Positions 16,526 to 25,857 of a DNA stretch of 64,000 bases are shown piece by piece; the stretch's first letter is position 1, and each line of letters starts with the position of its first letter. A program made the translations under genes and the position numbers. This DNA comes from Streptomyces sp. SLBN-31 (lineage in GTDB: Bacteria; Actinomycetota; Actinomycetes; Streptomycetales; Streptomycetaceae): positions 1,054,001 through 1,118,000 of the forward strand of contig NZ_VFNC01000003.1 in the NCBI RefSeq assembly GCF_006715395.1. Reading direction: 5' to 3'. Below the pieces are notes generated by a model. It worked only from the letters and a program-made list of their open reading frames with translations. It ran no database searches and had not been told where the DNA came from.

Positions 16526-18944
16526 GGAGCCGGACCGCGCCCCGTTTGTGCAGGGGGTCGTTGCCGTTGCCGCACTTGGGGGACTGGATGCAGGACGGGC
16601 AGCCGGCCTCGCACTCGCAGGAGGCGATTGCCTCGCGGGTGGCGGTGAGCCAGGCGCGGGCGGTGTGGAAGGCGCGCTCGGCGAAGCCCGCGCCGCCGGG
16701 ATGGCCGTCGTAGACGAAGACCGTGGGCAGCAGGGTGTCCGGGTGCAGCGGGATCGAGACCCCGCCGATGTCCCAGCGGTCGCAGGTCGCGAACAGGGGC
16801 AGCATGCCGATCGACGCGTGCTCGGCGGCGTGCAGGGCTCCGCCGAGGATCTCGGGGTTGACGCGGGCCTCGTCGAGCTGGTCCTCGGTGACCGTCCACC
16901 ACACGGCGCGGGTGCGCAGCGTACGGGGAGGGAGGTCGAGTTTGGTCTCGCCGAGCACTTCGCCGGTGATGACGCGGCGGCGCAGGAAGGAGACGACCTG
17001 GTTGGTGACCTCGACGGAGCCGTAGCACAGGCGGCCCTCGCCCCAGGGGATCTCGGTGTCCGTCTCCAGGACGGAGATGGACGTCGTGTCCCGGGCGACC
17101 GTCGAGTACGGGGGGTTCGCCTCGGTGACGAGCGCCACCGAGTCCTCCAGGTTCAGGGAGCGGACCAGGTACGTGCGGCCCTGGTGGAGGTGGACCGCGC
17201 CCTCGTGGACGCTCGAGTGGGCGGCGCCCTCGTCGACCGTGCCGAGCAGGCGGCCCGTTCCGGCCTCGACGACCTGCACCGGCCGGCCGCCCCCGCCGCG
17301 GATGTCGGTGAGGTCGGCGGCCCGCTCCCGGCGGGTCCAGTGCCAGGCCTTGGTACGGCGGCGCAGGAGCTTCGCGGCCTCCAGCTGGGGCAGCAGGCCC
17401 TCGGCCTCGGGGCCGAAGAGGTCCATGTCCTCGTCGGTGAGGGGGATCTCCGCGGCGGCCGCGCACAGGTGCGGGGCGAGGACGTAGGGGTTGTCGGGGT
17501 CGAGAACCGTGGACTCCACGGGCCGGTTGAAGAGGGCCTCGGGGTGGTGGACGAGGAAGGTGTCCAGGGGGTCGTCGCGGGCGACCAGGACGGCCAGCGC
17601 CCCCTGCCCGGCGCGCCCGGCGCGGCCCGCCTGCTGCCACAGGGAAGCGCGGGTGCCCGGATAGCCGGCGATCACGACGGCGTCCAGGCCCGAGACGTCG
17701 ATGCCGAGTTCCAGGGCCGTCGTCGCGGCCAGGCCCAGCAGCTCGCCCGAGTGCAGGGCCTGCTCCAGGGCGCGGCGCTCCTCCGGGAGGTAGCCGCCCC
17801 GGTATGCCGCCACGCGTCTGGCCAGTGACCGGTCGACCTCGGCGAGGCGTTCCTGGGCGATGACGGAGATCAGTTCGGCGCCGCGCCGGGAGCGGATGAA
17901 GGCGACCGAGCGGACGCCCTGCACGGCCAGGTCCGTCAGCAGGTCGGCCGTCTCGGCGGTGGCGGTACGGCGGACCGGGGCGCCCTTCTCGCCCTGCAGC
18001 TCGGTGAGCGGGGGCTCCCACAGGGCGAACACCAGTTCACCGCGGGGTGAGGCGTCGTCGGCCACCTCGACGACCGGCAGGCCGGTCAGGCGGCGGGCGG
18101 CGACGGCGGGCTCGGCGGCGGTCGCGGAGGCCAGGAGGAAGACGGGGGAGGAGCCGTAGCGGGCGCACAGGCGGCGCAGGCGCCGAAGGACCTGGGCGAC
18201 GTGGGAGCCGAAGACGCCCCGGTAGGTGTGGCACTCGTCGATGACGACGTACCTCAGCGACTTCAGGAAGGAGGACCAGCGCGGGTGGGACGGGAGTATG
18301 CCGCGGTGCAGCATGTCCGGGTTGGTCAGGACGTAGTTGGCGTACTGGCGCACCCACTCGCGTTCCTCGAACGGGGTGTCGCCGTCGTAGAGCGCGGGAC
18401 GTACGGCATTTCCCAGCGGTTGTGAAAGTTCCTTCACGGATCGGCACTGATCGGCCGCAAGAGCTTTCGTGGGGGCCAGGTAGAGGGCGGTGGTGCCGCG
18501 GCCGTTCGGGGCCTCGGAGCCGTCCAGGAGCGTGGACAGGACGGGCGCGAGGTACGCCAGGGACTTGCCGGACGCCGTACCGGTGGCGACGACCACCGAG
18601 TCGCCGTCCAGGGCGTGCTCGGCGGCGAGTGCCTGGTGGGCCCAGGGGTGCTCGATGCCACAGGCCTGGACGGCGGCGATCACCTCCGAACGAATCCGGT
18701 CAGGCCAGACGGCATGGCGACCCTCGCGCGGGGGCAAGTGCTCCGTATGAGTGATGCGCGAAGCCCGGCTCGGCCCGGAGGCGAGCCGGTCCAGGACCGT
18801 GCCCGGCGCGGGCCGGGAGACGGTGTCCGTCGGGGATCTATCGGATCGGTGATTCTTGGCCATCGGCACCGAGTGTGTCACTGGCGTGACGGACAATGGG
18901 ACCAAGGCGTCGTGCACGCCTGCCGGTAAGTGATTGAATGCCAT
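16344..18944 (-). CDS. DEAD/DEAH-box helicase with DUF1998 (Hrq1/MrfA type)
   Basis: Superfamily 2 helicase of about 866 aa, likely acting in DNA repair. Motif I is VVATGTASGKSLAY, motif II DECH (VVIDECHTYRG), motif III LASAT, motif VI QQAGRAGRAGQGA; the DUF1998 zinc-binding part has four cysteines, CECEAGCPSCIQSPKCGNG. The C-terminal ~45 residues are a charged Glu/Lys/Arg repeat that overlaps the last tad gene by 182 bp. The start is uncertain: ATG 18944 gives a TTA codon at position 6 and poor third-position GC; ATG 18863 would remove both. No clear ribosome binding site at either. Divergent from bldG. Confidence 0.88.
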   Translation of the reverse strand: MAFNHLPAGVHDALVPLSVTPVTHSVPMAKNHRSDRSPTDTVSRPAPGTVLDRLASGPSRASRITHTEHLPPREGRHAVWPDRIRSEVIAAVQACGIEHPWAHQALAAEHALDGDSVVVATGTASGKSLAYLAPVLSTLLDGSEAPNGRGTTALYLAPTKALAADQCRSVKELSQPLGNAVRPALYDGDTPFEEREWVRQYANYVLTNPDMLHRGILPSHPRWSSFLKSLRYVVIDECHTYRGVFGSHVAQVLRRLRRLCARYGSSPVFLLASATAAEPAVAARRLTGLPVVEVADDASPRGELVFALWEPPLTELQGEKGAPVRRTATAETADLLTDLAVQGVRSVAFIRSRRGAELISVIAQERLAEVDRSLARRVAAYRGGYLPEERRALEQALHSGELLGLAATTALELGIDVSGLDAVVIAGYPGTRASLWQQAGRAGRAGQGALAVLVARDDPLDTFLVHHPEALFNRPVESTVLDPDNPYVLAPHLCAAAAEIPLTDEDMDLFGPEAEGLLPQLEAAKLLRRRTKAWHWTRRERAADLTDIRGGGGRPVQVVEAGTGRLLGTVDEGAAHSSVHEGAVHLHQGRTYLVRSLNLEDSVALVTEANPPYSTVARDTTSISVLETDTEIPWGEGRLCYGSVEVTNQVVSFLRRRVITGEVLGETKLDLPPRTLRTRAVWWTVTEDQLDEARVNPEILGGALHAAEHASIGMLPLFATCDRWDIGGVSIPLHPDTLLPTVFVYDGHPGGAGFAERAFHTARAWLTATREAIASCECEAGCPSCIQSPKCGNGNDPLHKRGAVRLLTVLLRGAPEEKPGDREREPAVQDGERPKAREEKPGDREEKPEARGEAPSAPVPRVPPAP

Positions 18945-19023
18945 CGCGGCTGGCGAACCGTCCGGGGGCTGAAGCCGAACGTCCCGAGGGGCGACCGCTC
19001 GATAGCAAGGTGCTGGAGGATCC

Positions 19024-19365
19024 GTGGACCTGTCCCTGTCGACCCGTACCGTCGGCGATCGTACGGTCGTCGAGGTCGGTGGCGAAATCGACGTATATAC
19101 CGCGCCCAAGCTGCGCGAGCAGCTGGTCGAGCTGGTGAACGACGGGAGTTTCCACCTCGTCGTTGACATGGAGGGCGTCGACTTCCTCGACTCCACCGGG
19201 CTCGGCGTGCTGGTCGGCGGCCTGAAGCGGGTACGAGCCCATGAGGGCTCGCTGCGCCTGGTCTGCAACCAGGAGCGCATTCTGAAGATCTTCCGGATCA
19301 CCGGCCTCACCAAGGTGTTCCCGATCCACACCTCGGTCGAGGAAGCAGTGGCGGCGACCGACTGA
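19024..19365 (+). CDS. bldG: Anti-anti-sigma factor BldG
   Basis: A 113-aa STAS protein of the SpoIIAA/RsbV type, required in Streptomyces for aerial growth and antibiotic production. The phosphorylation site is the serine in [13 protein letters not shown]57, the residue known to be modified in BldG. GTG 19024 is preceded by CTGGAGGATCC. The next gene encodes an ATPase-fold partner, matching the known bldG operon. BldG binds anti-sigma factors in its unphosphorylated form and so releases sigma factors. Confidence 0.97.
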
Positions 19366-19482
19366 CCACCGCCCCATGGGGCGGGAAGTGACCGCTCCCA
19401 GGCGGACCGAGATCCATCAGGGGGTCCGGGCTTTCGGCGGCCCGGCCCCCCGACCGCACGCCCGTAGTTCCGAGGGGGATGC

Positions 19483-19914
19483 ATGGCCACCGTTGAACTC
19501 CGTTTCAGCGCGCTGCCCGAGCACGTCAGGACCGCCCGACTGGTGGCGGCAGCGGTGGCGCGCAGGGCCGGAGTGGACGAGGCCGTCCTCGACGAGGTCA
19601 GGCTCGCCGTCGGCGAGGCCTGCAGCCGAGCCGTCGGACTGCACCAGAGCGCCGGCATCACCTCGCCGGTGCAGGTGAAGCTGGTCGAGGAGGAGAAGCA
19701 GTTCTCCATCGAGGTCGGCGACGAGGCGCCGCGGGCGACCCCGGGAGACCGGGCGTCCGGCGGCGTGGGCGACGACGTGGAGACCGAGGAGGACGAGATG
19801 GGCCTCGCGGTCATCAGCGGCCTCGTCGACGACGTCGAGGTGAGCGCCGGGGAGCACGGCGGGTCGATCCGGATGACCTGGCCGACCACACCACCGGTCG
19901 CTGTGCTCCCCTGA
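19483..19914 (+). CDS. RsbW-like anti-sigma factor / serine kinase-fold ATPase
   Basis: A 143-aa HATPase_c protein downstream of bldG, the expected BldG-binding partner. N box: DEVRLAVGEACSRAV, where the usual Asn is not evident; G-box-like DEMGLAVISGLVDDVEV near the C-terminus. An acidic insert (GDDVETEEDE) precedes the latter. Start ATG 19483 after GAGGGGGATGC. Co-transcribed with bldG across a 117-bp gap and followed by a strong terminator. The changed N box makes kinase activity uncertain. Confidence 0.88.
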   Translation: MATVELRFSALPEHVRTARLVAAAVARRAGVDEAVLDEVRLAVGEACSRAVGLHQSAGITSPVQVKLVEEEKQFSIEVGDEAPRATPGDRASGGVGDDVETEEDEMGLAVISGLVDDVEVSAGEHGGSIRMTWPTTPPVAVLP

Positions 19915-19937
19915 GTCCCGTCCCACCGTTTCTGTAC

Positions 19938-19966
19938 CGAAGGGCCCTACGGCGTAGGGCCCTTCG
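19938..19966 (+). terminator. Terminator of the bldG operon
   Basis: Perfect 13-bp stem (CGAAGGGCCCTAC) with a 3-nt loop, 24 bp after the stop codon. Confidence 0.88.
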
Positions 19967-20238
19967 GCATGTCGGCGACCGGTGATCGTGCCTACAGTGG
20001 TCAGGCAAGATGTATTTCGTGAATTCCTTCACGATCAATCAGGAGATAATTCGATCAAGTAAATGGCGGCGTCAATGCCTTTGGGGCGTTACCACTTTCG
20101 GGTTCCATGGCGTGATGTCGATCATTTGCTGAAGAGCATGTGAAGGCTAATTCCGTTTCCCGTGCTCTGTTTTGATCAGGTGCGGGTACCTAGAATCCGT
20201 CCACATCTTGAGCTCAGCCCAAGCGTCAAGGAGGACGA
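19967..20238 (+). promoter_or_regulatory. AT-rich promoter region of the H+-pyrophosphatase gene
   Basis: A stretch unusually rich in A/T for this genome. It contains inverted repeat TCGTGAA-N4-TTCACGA at 20017-20034 and a -10-like TAGAAT at 20191-20196, about 45 bp before the start codon. No coding signal. Confidence 0.55.
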
Positions 20239-22647
20239 ATGGCGGGGCTTTCTACCCCTCATCAGCTTGACCACCCCACAACCTTCGCAGCCGCAGTCCT
20301 GACCCACGACAACCGGATCATCGTGATGGTCATCGGGGTCGTCGCGCTGGCCGCGCTGGTGGTCGCGGGCATCCTGGTACGCCAGGTGCTGGCCGCGGGC
20401 GAGGGCACCGACAGCATGAAGAAGATCGCGGAAGCGGTCCAGGAAGGCGCCAACGCCTACCTGGGGCGCCAGCTGCGCACGCTCGGCGTATTCGCCGTGG
20501 TCGTGTTCTTCCTGCTCATGCTGCTGCCCGCGGACGACTGGAATCAGCGCGCGGGCCGATCGGTGTTCTTCTTGATCGGCGCCGCGTTCTCGGCGGCCAC
20601 CGGCTATATCGGCATGTGGCTGGCGGTACGCAGCAATGTGCGCGTGGCCGCGGCGGCCCGGGAGGCGACCCCGGCGGAAGGTGAGCCCGAAAAGGACCTC
20701 ACCGCCGTCTCGCACAAAGCCATGAAGATCGCTTTCCGCACGGGCGGCGTCGTCGGCATGTTCACAGTGGGGCTCGGTCTGCTGGGCGCCTCCTGTGTGG
20801 TGCTGGTGTACGCGGCCGACGCGCCCAAAGTGCTCGAGGGCTTCGGCCTCGGTGCGGCGCTGATCGCCATGTTCATGCGTGTCGGCGGCGGCATCTTCAC
20901 CAAGGCCGCCGACGTCGGCGCCGACCTGGTCGGAAAGGTCGAGAAGGGCATTCCGGAGGACGACCCGCGCAATGCCGCGACCATCGCCGACAACGTGGGC
21001 GACAACGTCGGCGACTGCGCGGGCATGGCGGCCGACCTGTTCGAGTCGTACGCCGTGACCCTGGTCGCCGCGCTGATCCTCGGCAAGGCGGCCTTCGGCG
21101 ACTCCGGACTGGCCTTCCCGCTGATCGTGCCCGCGATCGGCGTGATCACCGCCATGATCGGCATCTTCGCCGTGGCCCCGCGCCGCGCGGACCGCAGCGG
21201 GATGTCGGCCATCAACCGCGGCTTCTTCATCTCCGCGGTGATCTCGCTCGTGCTCGTGGCGGCGGCCGTCTACATCTACCTCCCGTCCAAGTACTCCGAC
21301 CTCAAGGGCGTCACCGATGCCGCCATCAAGGTCAAGGACGGCGATCCGCGGATCCTCGCGCTCGTCGCGGTGGCGATCGGCATCCTGCTGGCAGCCGTCA
21401 TCCAGCAGCTGACCGGCTACTTCACCGAGACCACCCGCCGCCCGGTCCGGGACATCGGCAAGACCTCGCTGACCGGCCCGGCCACCGTCGTCCTCGCCGG
21501 CATCTCGGTGGGTCTGGAGTCGGCGGTCTACACCGCCCTGCTGATCGCCCTGAGCGTCTACGGCGCCTTCCTGCTCGGCGGTACGTCGATCATGCTCGCG
21601 CTGTTCGCGGTGGCGCTGGCCGGCACCGGGCTGCTCACCACGGTCGGCGTGATCGTCGCCATGGACACCTTCGGACCGGTCTCCGACAACGCGCAGGGCA
21701 TCGCCGAGATGTCCGGCGACGTCGAGGGCGCCGGCGCCCAGGTGCTCACCAACCTGGACGCCGTCGGCAACACGACCAAGGCCATCACCAAGGGCATCGC
21801 CATCGCCACCGCCGTCCTGGCGGCGTCGGCGCTCTTCGGGTCGTACCGGGACGCGATCACCACGAACGTCGCGGACGTGGGCGAGAAGCTGACCGGCAAG
21901 GGAGCCCCGCTGACCCTGTCGATGGACATCTCGCAGCCGAACAACCTGGTCGGCCTCATCGCCGGCGCCGCGGTCGTCTTCCTCTTCTCGGGGCTGGCGA
22001 TCAACGCGGTGTCGCGTTCGGCCGGCGCGGTGGTCTTCGAGGTGCGGCGGCAGTTCCGCGAGCACCCCGGGATCATGGACTACACCGAGAAGCCCGAGTA
22101 CGGACGCGTCGTCGACATCTGCACCAAGGACGCCCTCAGGGAGCTGGCCACGCCAGGTCTGCTCGCCGTGATGGCGCCCATCTTCATCGGGTTCACGCTC
22201 GGCGTCGGCGCGCTCGGCTCGTACCTCGCCGGCGCGATCGGCGCGGGCACGCTGATGGCGGTGTTCCTCGCCAACTCCGGTGGCGCCTGGGACAACGCCA
22301 AGAAGCTCGTCGAGGACGGCCACTACGGCGGCAAGGGCAGTGAGGCCCACGCCGCCACCGTGATCGGCGACACGGTCGGCGACCCCTTCAAGGACACCGC
22401 GGGTCCCGCGATCAACCCGCTGCTGAAGGTGATGAACCTGGTGTCGCTGCTCATCGCGCCCGCGGTGATCAAGTTCTCCTACGGCAGTGACAAGAGCCTC
22501 GGGGTCCGGATCGGGATCGCGGTCCTGGCGTTCGTCGTCATCGTCGGGGCGGTCTACGTCTCCAAGCGGCGCGGGATCGCCATGGGCGACGAGGAGGGCA
22601 AGTCCGAGCAGGTGGCCAAGCCCACCGACCCGGCGGTGGTTTCGTAG
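20239..22647 (+). CDS. hppA: Proton-translocating membrane pyrophosphatase, K+-independent type
   Basis: An 802-aa integral membrane pump with about sixteen hydrophobic segments that hydrolyses PPi and exports protons. The catalytic loop DVGADLVGKVE starts at D225, followed by DDPRNAATIADNVGDNVGDCAGMAADLFESY; a second set of acidic motifs is near the C-terminus (GGAWDNAKK, GDTVGDPFKDTAGPAINPL). The GNTTKA motif has lysine (K514) where K+-dependent enzymes carry alanine, so a K+-independent enzyme is predicted. Start ATG after AAGGAGGACGA. The soluble pyrophosphatase ppa is also in this window (59.6 kb). Confidence 0.97.
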   Translation: MAGLSTPHQLDHPTTFAAAVLTHDNRIIVMVIGVVALAALVVAGILVRQVLAAGEGTDSMKKIAEAVQEGANAYLGRQLRTLGVFAVVVFFLLMLLPADDWNQRAGRSVFFLIGAAFSAATGYIGMWLAVRSNVRVAAAAREATPAEGEPEKDLTAVSHKAMKIAFRTGGVVGMFTVGLGLLGASCVVLVYAADAPKVLEGFGLGAALIAMFMRVGGGIFTKAADVGADLVGKVEKGIPEDDPRNAATIADNVGDNVGDCAGMAADLFESYAVTLVAALILGKAAFGDSGLAFPLIVPAIGVITAMIGIFAVAPRRADRSGMSAINRGFFISAVISLVLVAAAVYIYLPSKYSDLKGVTDAAIKVKDGDPRILALVAVAIGILLAAVIQQLTGYFTETTRRPVRDIGKTSLTGPATVVLAGISVGLESAVYTALLIALSVYGAFLLGGTSIMLALFAVALAGTGLLTTVGVIVAMDTFGPVSDNAQGIAEMSGDVEGAGAQVLTNLDAVGNTTKAITKGIAIATAVLAASALFGSYRDAITTNVADVGEKLTGKGAPLTLSMDISQPNNLVGLIAGAAVVFLFSGLAINAVSRSAGAVVFEVRRQFREHPGIMDYTEKPEYGRVVDICTKDALRELATPGLLAVMAPIFIGFTLGVGALGSYLAGAIGAGTLMAVFLANSGGAWDNAKKLVEDGHYGGKGSEAHAATVIGDTVGDPFKDTAGPAINPLLKVMNLVSLLIAPAVIKFSYGSDKSLGVRIGIAVLAFVVIVGAVYVSKRRGIAMGDEEGKSEQVAKPTDPAVVS

Positions 22648-22676
22648 ACGGTCTTACGAGGCCCGGTTCCAAGGGG

Positions 22677-22712
22677 CGGGCGGGAGGCGCGTGTTGACGC
22701 GTCGCCCGCCCG
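22677..22712 (+). terminator. Terminator of hppA
   Basis: Sixteen-bp imperfect stem (14 pairs), CGGGCGGGAGGCGCGT against its complement, with loop GTTG, 29 bp after the stop. Confidence 0.8.
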
Positions 22713-22895
22713 TCTTCGCATGTGTGCGCCCCGTGTGCCCGGCTGTGCCCGTCGTATGTGTGCAGCCTCACGGTGAGCCTTCTCTCGCCTGGTGCAAATG
22801 GCCCTAAAGGGCACTTAAGCGGGCGTCCGGAATGGGGGTGTCGTCGGTACGGCGTGTATGTTCCGGGGCCGAGAGCCATGGAAGGGACCAATCCG

Positions 22896-23471
22896 GTGAA
22901 CAAGAAGCTCGCTGCCGCACTGTCCGGCGGTGCGGTACTGGTAGTGGCGCTGTCGGGTTGCAGCAGCAGCGACAAGGGCAACGACAAGCTGGATGCCTGG
23001 GCCAAGCAGGTCTGCGACGCCGTACAGCCGCAGGCCAAGAAGATCGAGGCCGCCAACGCCGCGATCCAGAAGGAGACCTCGGACAACAGCACGCCGGAAG
23101 AGGTGCGCAAGACCGACGCGCAGGCCTTCCAGGACATGTCCGACGCGTACACGGCGATCGGTGCCGCCGTGCGGAAGGCCGGGGCGCCCGACGTCGACAA
23201 CGGTGCGAAGAAGCAGCAGGACGCGGTCAAGGAGCTCAACGGCATCGGCACGTCCTACGCCACGCTGAAGACGCAGGTCGACAAGCTCGACACCAAGGAC
23301 CAGGCGAAGTTCGCCGACGGACTCAAGGACATCGCGACCTCGCTGGACAAGCTGAGCCAGAGCGGGAACGACGCGCTGAAGACCCTGGAGGAGGGCGAGG
23401 TCGGCAAGGCGATGGCGAAGCAGACCAGCTGCAAGTCGGCGTCGGCCACGGCCTCGTCGACGGCGAGCTGA
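22896..23471 (+). CDS. Small secreted lipoprotein, coiled-coil rich
   Basis: A 191-aa predicted lipoprotein: KK start, hydrophobic stretch, lipobox LSGC followed by SSSD. The mature part is charged and helical with no enzyme motif that I recognise (KQVCDAVQPQAKKIEAANAAIQKE). It ends in an Ala/Ser/Thr tail. GTG 22896 is chosen because GGAAGGGA lies at the right distance; ATG 22878 is also possible. Function unknown. The sequence coding its tail is echoed by degenerate copies downstream. Confidence 0.82.
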   Translation: MNKKLAAALSGGAVLVVALSGCSSSDKGNDKLDAWAKQVCDAVQPQAKKIEAANAAIQKETSDNSTPEEVRKTDAQAFQDMSDAYTAIGAAVRKAGAPDVDNGAKKQQDAVKELNGIGTSYATLKTQVDKLDTKDQAKFADGLKDIATSLDKLSQSGNDALKTLEEGEVGKAMAKQTSCKSASATASSTAS

Positions 23472-23636
23472 CGCGGAGCGCGGGGTTGGCGTCCGCCACG
23501 GCCTTGTCGACGGTGGGCTGAGGAGAAACGGGGGGGCGGCAGCCATCACGGCCCGGTCGGCGGTGGGCCGGCTAGGCGCTGCGGGGGCGTTGTCCCTCAC
23601 GGCCCCCTCGCCGTGGGCTGACGCGGAGCTGCGGGC
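23437..23636. repeat. Degenerate repeats of the lipoprotein 3' end
   Basis: A unit of roughly 45-50 bp built around GGC-TC-GCCACGGCC-TCG-CGACGG-G-GCTGA appears at the end of the lipoprotein gene and again near 23486, 23538 and 23590 with growing divergence. The last copy regains CTGACGCGGAGC. This fills the gap before the methyltransferase gene. Confidence 0.6.
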
Positions 23637-23664
23637 GGCCGCTCGTCCCGGCCACAATGGGGGC

Positions 23665-25182
23665 GTGAGTACCTCCAGCCTCCCCGCCCTGCCCGCCTCC
23701 GACCGCCTCGACGTGGCCGCCCGGCTGCGGGACGCCCTGCTCGCGCAGTCCTTCACCGCCGACGGGCTGCTCGACCTGCTCGGCGCCCCCGCGTACGCGG
23801 CGCTGGCCCGCAGCGAGATCGTCCCCGCGCTCCGCGCGACCCGCGGGGACACACCGCTGGAACTGCTCGTCCGGCTGTTCCTGCTGCAGCAGCCGGTGCC
23901 GCACGCGCGCGTGGCGGGCGTTCTGCCGCTGGACGCCTGCCTGGAGAGCGGGTGGCTGGTGCCGGCCGGGGCCGACGAGGTCGCCGCGACCGTGGACGTA
24001 CGGCCGTACGGCGGGTCCGACGGTGAGGACTGGTTCATCGTGTCCGACCTGGGCTGCGCGGTCGGCGGGGCCGGTGGGATCGGCCACCGGGACGAGGGCG
24101 TCGTCCTCGGCGTCGGCGGCGCCTCGACCACTCTCGCCGGCATCACTGTCCGTACGCCCGTGGCGTCGGCCCTCGACCTGGGCACCGGCTCCGGCATCCA
24201 GGCGTTGCACGCCGCCCAGCACGCCACGCGCGTGACGGCGACCGACCTCAACCCGCGCGCCCTGCACATCACCGCGCTCACGCTGGCCCTGTCCGGCGCG
24301 CCGGCGGCCGACCTGCGCGAGGGCTCGCTCTTCGAACCGGTCCGGGACGACGAGACCTTCGACCTGATCGTCTCCAACCCGCCCTTCGTCATCTCGCCCG
24401 GCGCCCGGCTGACGTACCGCGACGGTGGAATGGGCGGGGACGATCTGTGCCGCTCGCTCGTTCAGCAGTCGGGGGAACGGCTGCGGGAGGGCGGTTTCGC
24501 GCAGTTCCTCGCCAACTGGCAGCACGTGGAAGGGGAGGACTGGCAGGACAGGCTCAGGTCGTGGGTGCCGCGCGGGTGCGACGCCTGGATCGTGCAGCGC
24601 GAGGTCCAGGACGTCACGCAGTACGCCGAGTTGTGGCTCAGGGACGCCGGTGACCACCGCGGGGACCCGGTCGAGTACCAGGCGCGGTACGACACCTGGC
24701 TGGACGAGTTCGAGGCGCGCAAGGTGAAGGCCGTCGGCTTCGGCTGGATCACCCTGCGCCGGACGACCGCCGCCGAGCCGTCGATCACCGTGGAGGAGTG
24801 GCCGCACTCGGTCGAGCAGCCCCTCGGCGACGCGGTCCGCGCGCACTTCGAACGGGTGGACTACCTGCGCGCGCACGACGACGCGGCCCTGCTGGAGGGG
24901 CACTTCAGGCTCGTCGCCGAGGTCGTCCAGGAACAGGTCGGGCTGCCCGGCGCCGAGGACCCGGAGCACGTGGTGCTGCGCCAGCACCGCGGCATGCGCC
25001 GGGCCACGAAGGTCGACACGGTCGGCGCGGGCTTCGCCGGCGTGTGCGACGGCTCGCTGAGCGCGGGCCGCATCCTGGACGCCATCGCGCAACTGGTCGG
25101 CGAGGACCCGGTGTTGCTGCGCGACCGGACGCCGGCCCAGATCAGGCTGCTGGTGGAGCAGGGGTTCCTGGAGCCGGCCTGA
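23665..25182 (+). CDS. Class I SAM-dependent methyltransferase (HemK/RlmG-like)
   Basis: A 505-aa enzyme with an N-terminal helical domain, then a Rossmann methyltransferase domain: motif I LDLGTGSGIQALHAA, motif II VTATDLNPRALHIT, and motif IV SNPPFVI, the NPPF/Y signature of enzymes that methylate planar nitrogens in glutamine or nucleic-acid bases. A long C-terminal domain follows. The target is unknown. GTG 23665 is preceded by CACAAT 8 bp upstream and no Shine-Dalgarno, suggesting a leaderless transcript. Confidence 0.87.
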   Translation: MSTSSLPALPASDRLDVAARLRDALLAQSFTADGLLDLLGAPAYAALARSEIVPALRATRGDTPLELLVRLFLLQQPVPHARVAGVLPLDACLESGWLVPAGADEVAATVDVRPYGGSDGEDWFIVSDLGCAVGGAGGIGHRDEGVVLGVGGASTTLAGITVRTPVASALDLGTGSGIQALHAAQHATRVTATDLNPRALHITALTLALSGAPAADLREGSLFEPVRDDETFDLIVSNPPFVISPGARLTYRDGGMGGDDLCRSLVQQSGERLREGGFAQFLANWQHVEGEDWQDRLRSWVPRGCDAWIVQREVQDVTQYAELWLRDAGDHRGDPVEYQARYDTWLDEFEARKVKAVGFGWITLRRTTAAEPSITVEEWPHSVEQPLGDAVRAHFERVDYLRAHDDAALLEGHFRLVAEVVQEQVGLPGAEDPEHVVLRQHRGMRRATKVDTVGAGFAGVCDGSLSAGRILDAIAQLVGEDPVLLRDRTPAQIRLLVEQGFLEPA

Positions 25183-25659
25183 GCGACGCGCCGCGCGTCC
25201 ATGGCGGCATTCCCCACTGGCATATGAAAACAGGCCAAGATTTTCCTATGGACCGACGCATCGGCGGATTCCCCTTCCGCCGGGTGCGTCGACCGGTTCG
25301 CGCACCGGGCGGGAAAGACGGGAAAGATCCGTTCGGAAGCCGTGAGAAAACGCCCGCTCACCAGGTCATGGGCGTTGGAGACCCCTGCCGAATTGAGCGG
25401 GGAGAAGGGCCGCTGGCCACGCCGGCAGAGATCATTGCGCCGAATTCGGGACGGCCCGCGCGCCGGGAGCCGCGGTGCCGGGACCGACGGCCGCGGAGGC
25501 GTGCGCGTCCGGGCCGGTCCGGGTCGGCGCGACGGCGGGCGGTGATCCCCAGGCGTGTCGGCTCCGCGTTCACCTCGGGTTCGCCCGGCCGTCTCCCGCG
25601 CGTGCCAGTCTCCCCGGACGGGGCACGCGCGGACTGGTGGAAAAGGGGCACGGGGAGCC
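25183..25659. other. Gene-free interval with two stem-loops
   Basis: No convincing gene. An AT-rich inverted repeat (CATATGAAAA, 25221-25230, with TTTTCCTATG, 25241-25250) is followed by an imperfect GC-rich hairpin (GACGCATCGGCGGA against TCCGCCGGGTGCGTC, ending near 25290). They may end the methyltransferase mRNA. The rest up to 25659 shows no clear signal; open frames through it have poor codon bias. Confidence 0.5.
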
Positions 25660-25857
25660 ATGGAGAGCGGACCGGCGATCTTCGCTGGAGTGGTGTTCGC
25701 GCTGTTCGGCGGAGCGCTGCTGGTGTGGACCGTAGCCCGGGTGCGGCACGGCGAGCCCGTCGCGCACGGTGTGAACCCGGTCGCATCGGCGGCTCTCGCG
25801 AGCCTGGCGTCGGTGATCGCGCTGACCCTCGCGGCCCGGTGCCTCACCCGAGTCTGA
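25660..25857 (+). CDS. Small two-helix membrane protein
   Basis: A 65-aa protein with two predicted transmembrane helices (AIFAGVVFALFGGALLVWTVARV and VASAALASLASVIALTLAARCL) joined by a short charged loop (RHGEPVAHGVNP). ATG 25660 has GGGGAGCC directly upstream. It precedes topA by 245 bp. No family function known to me; likely a conserved actinobacterial membrane peptide. Confidence 0.65.
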   Translation: MESGPAIFAGVVFALFGGALLVWTVARVRHGEPVAHGVNPVASAALASLASVIALTLAARCLTRV

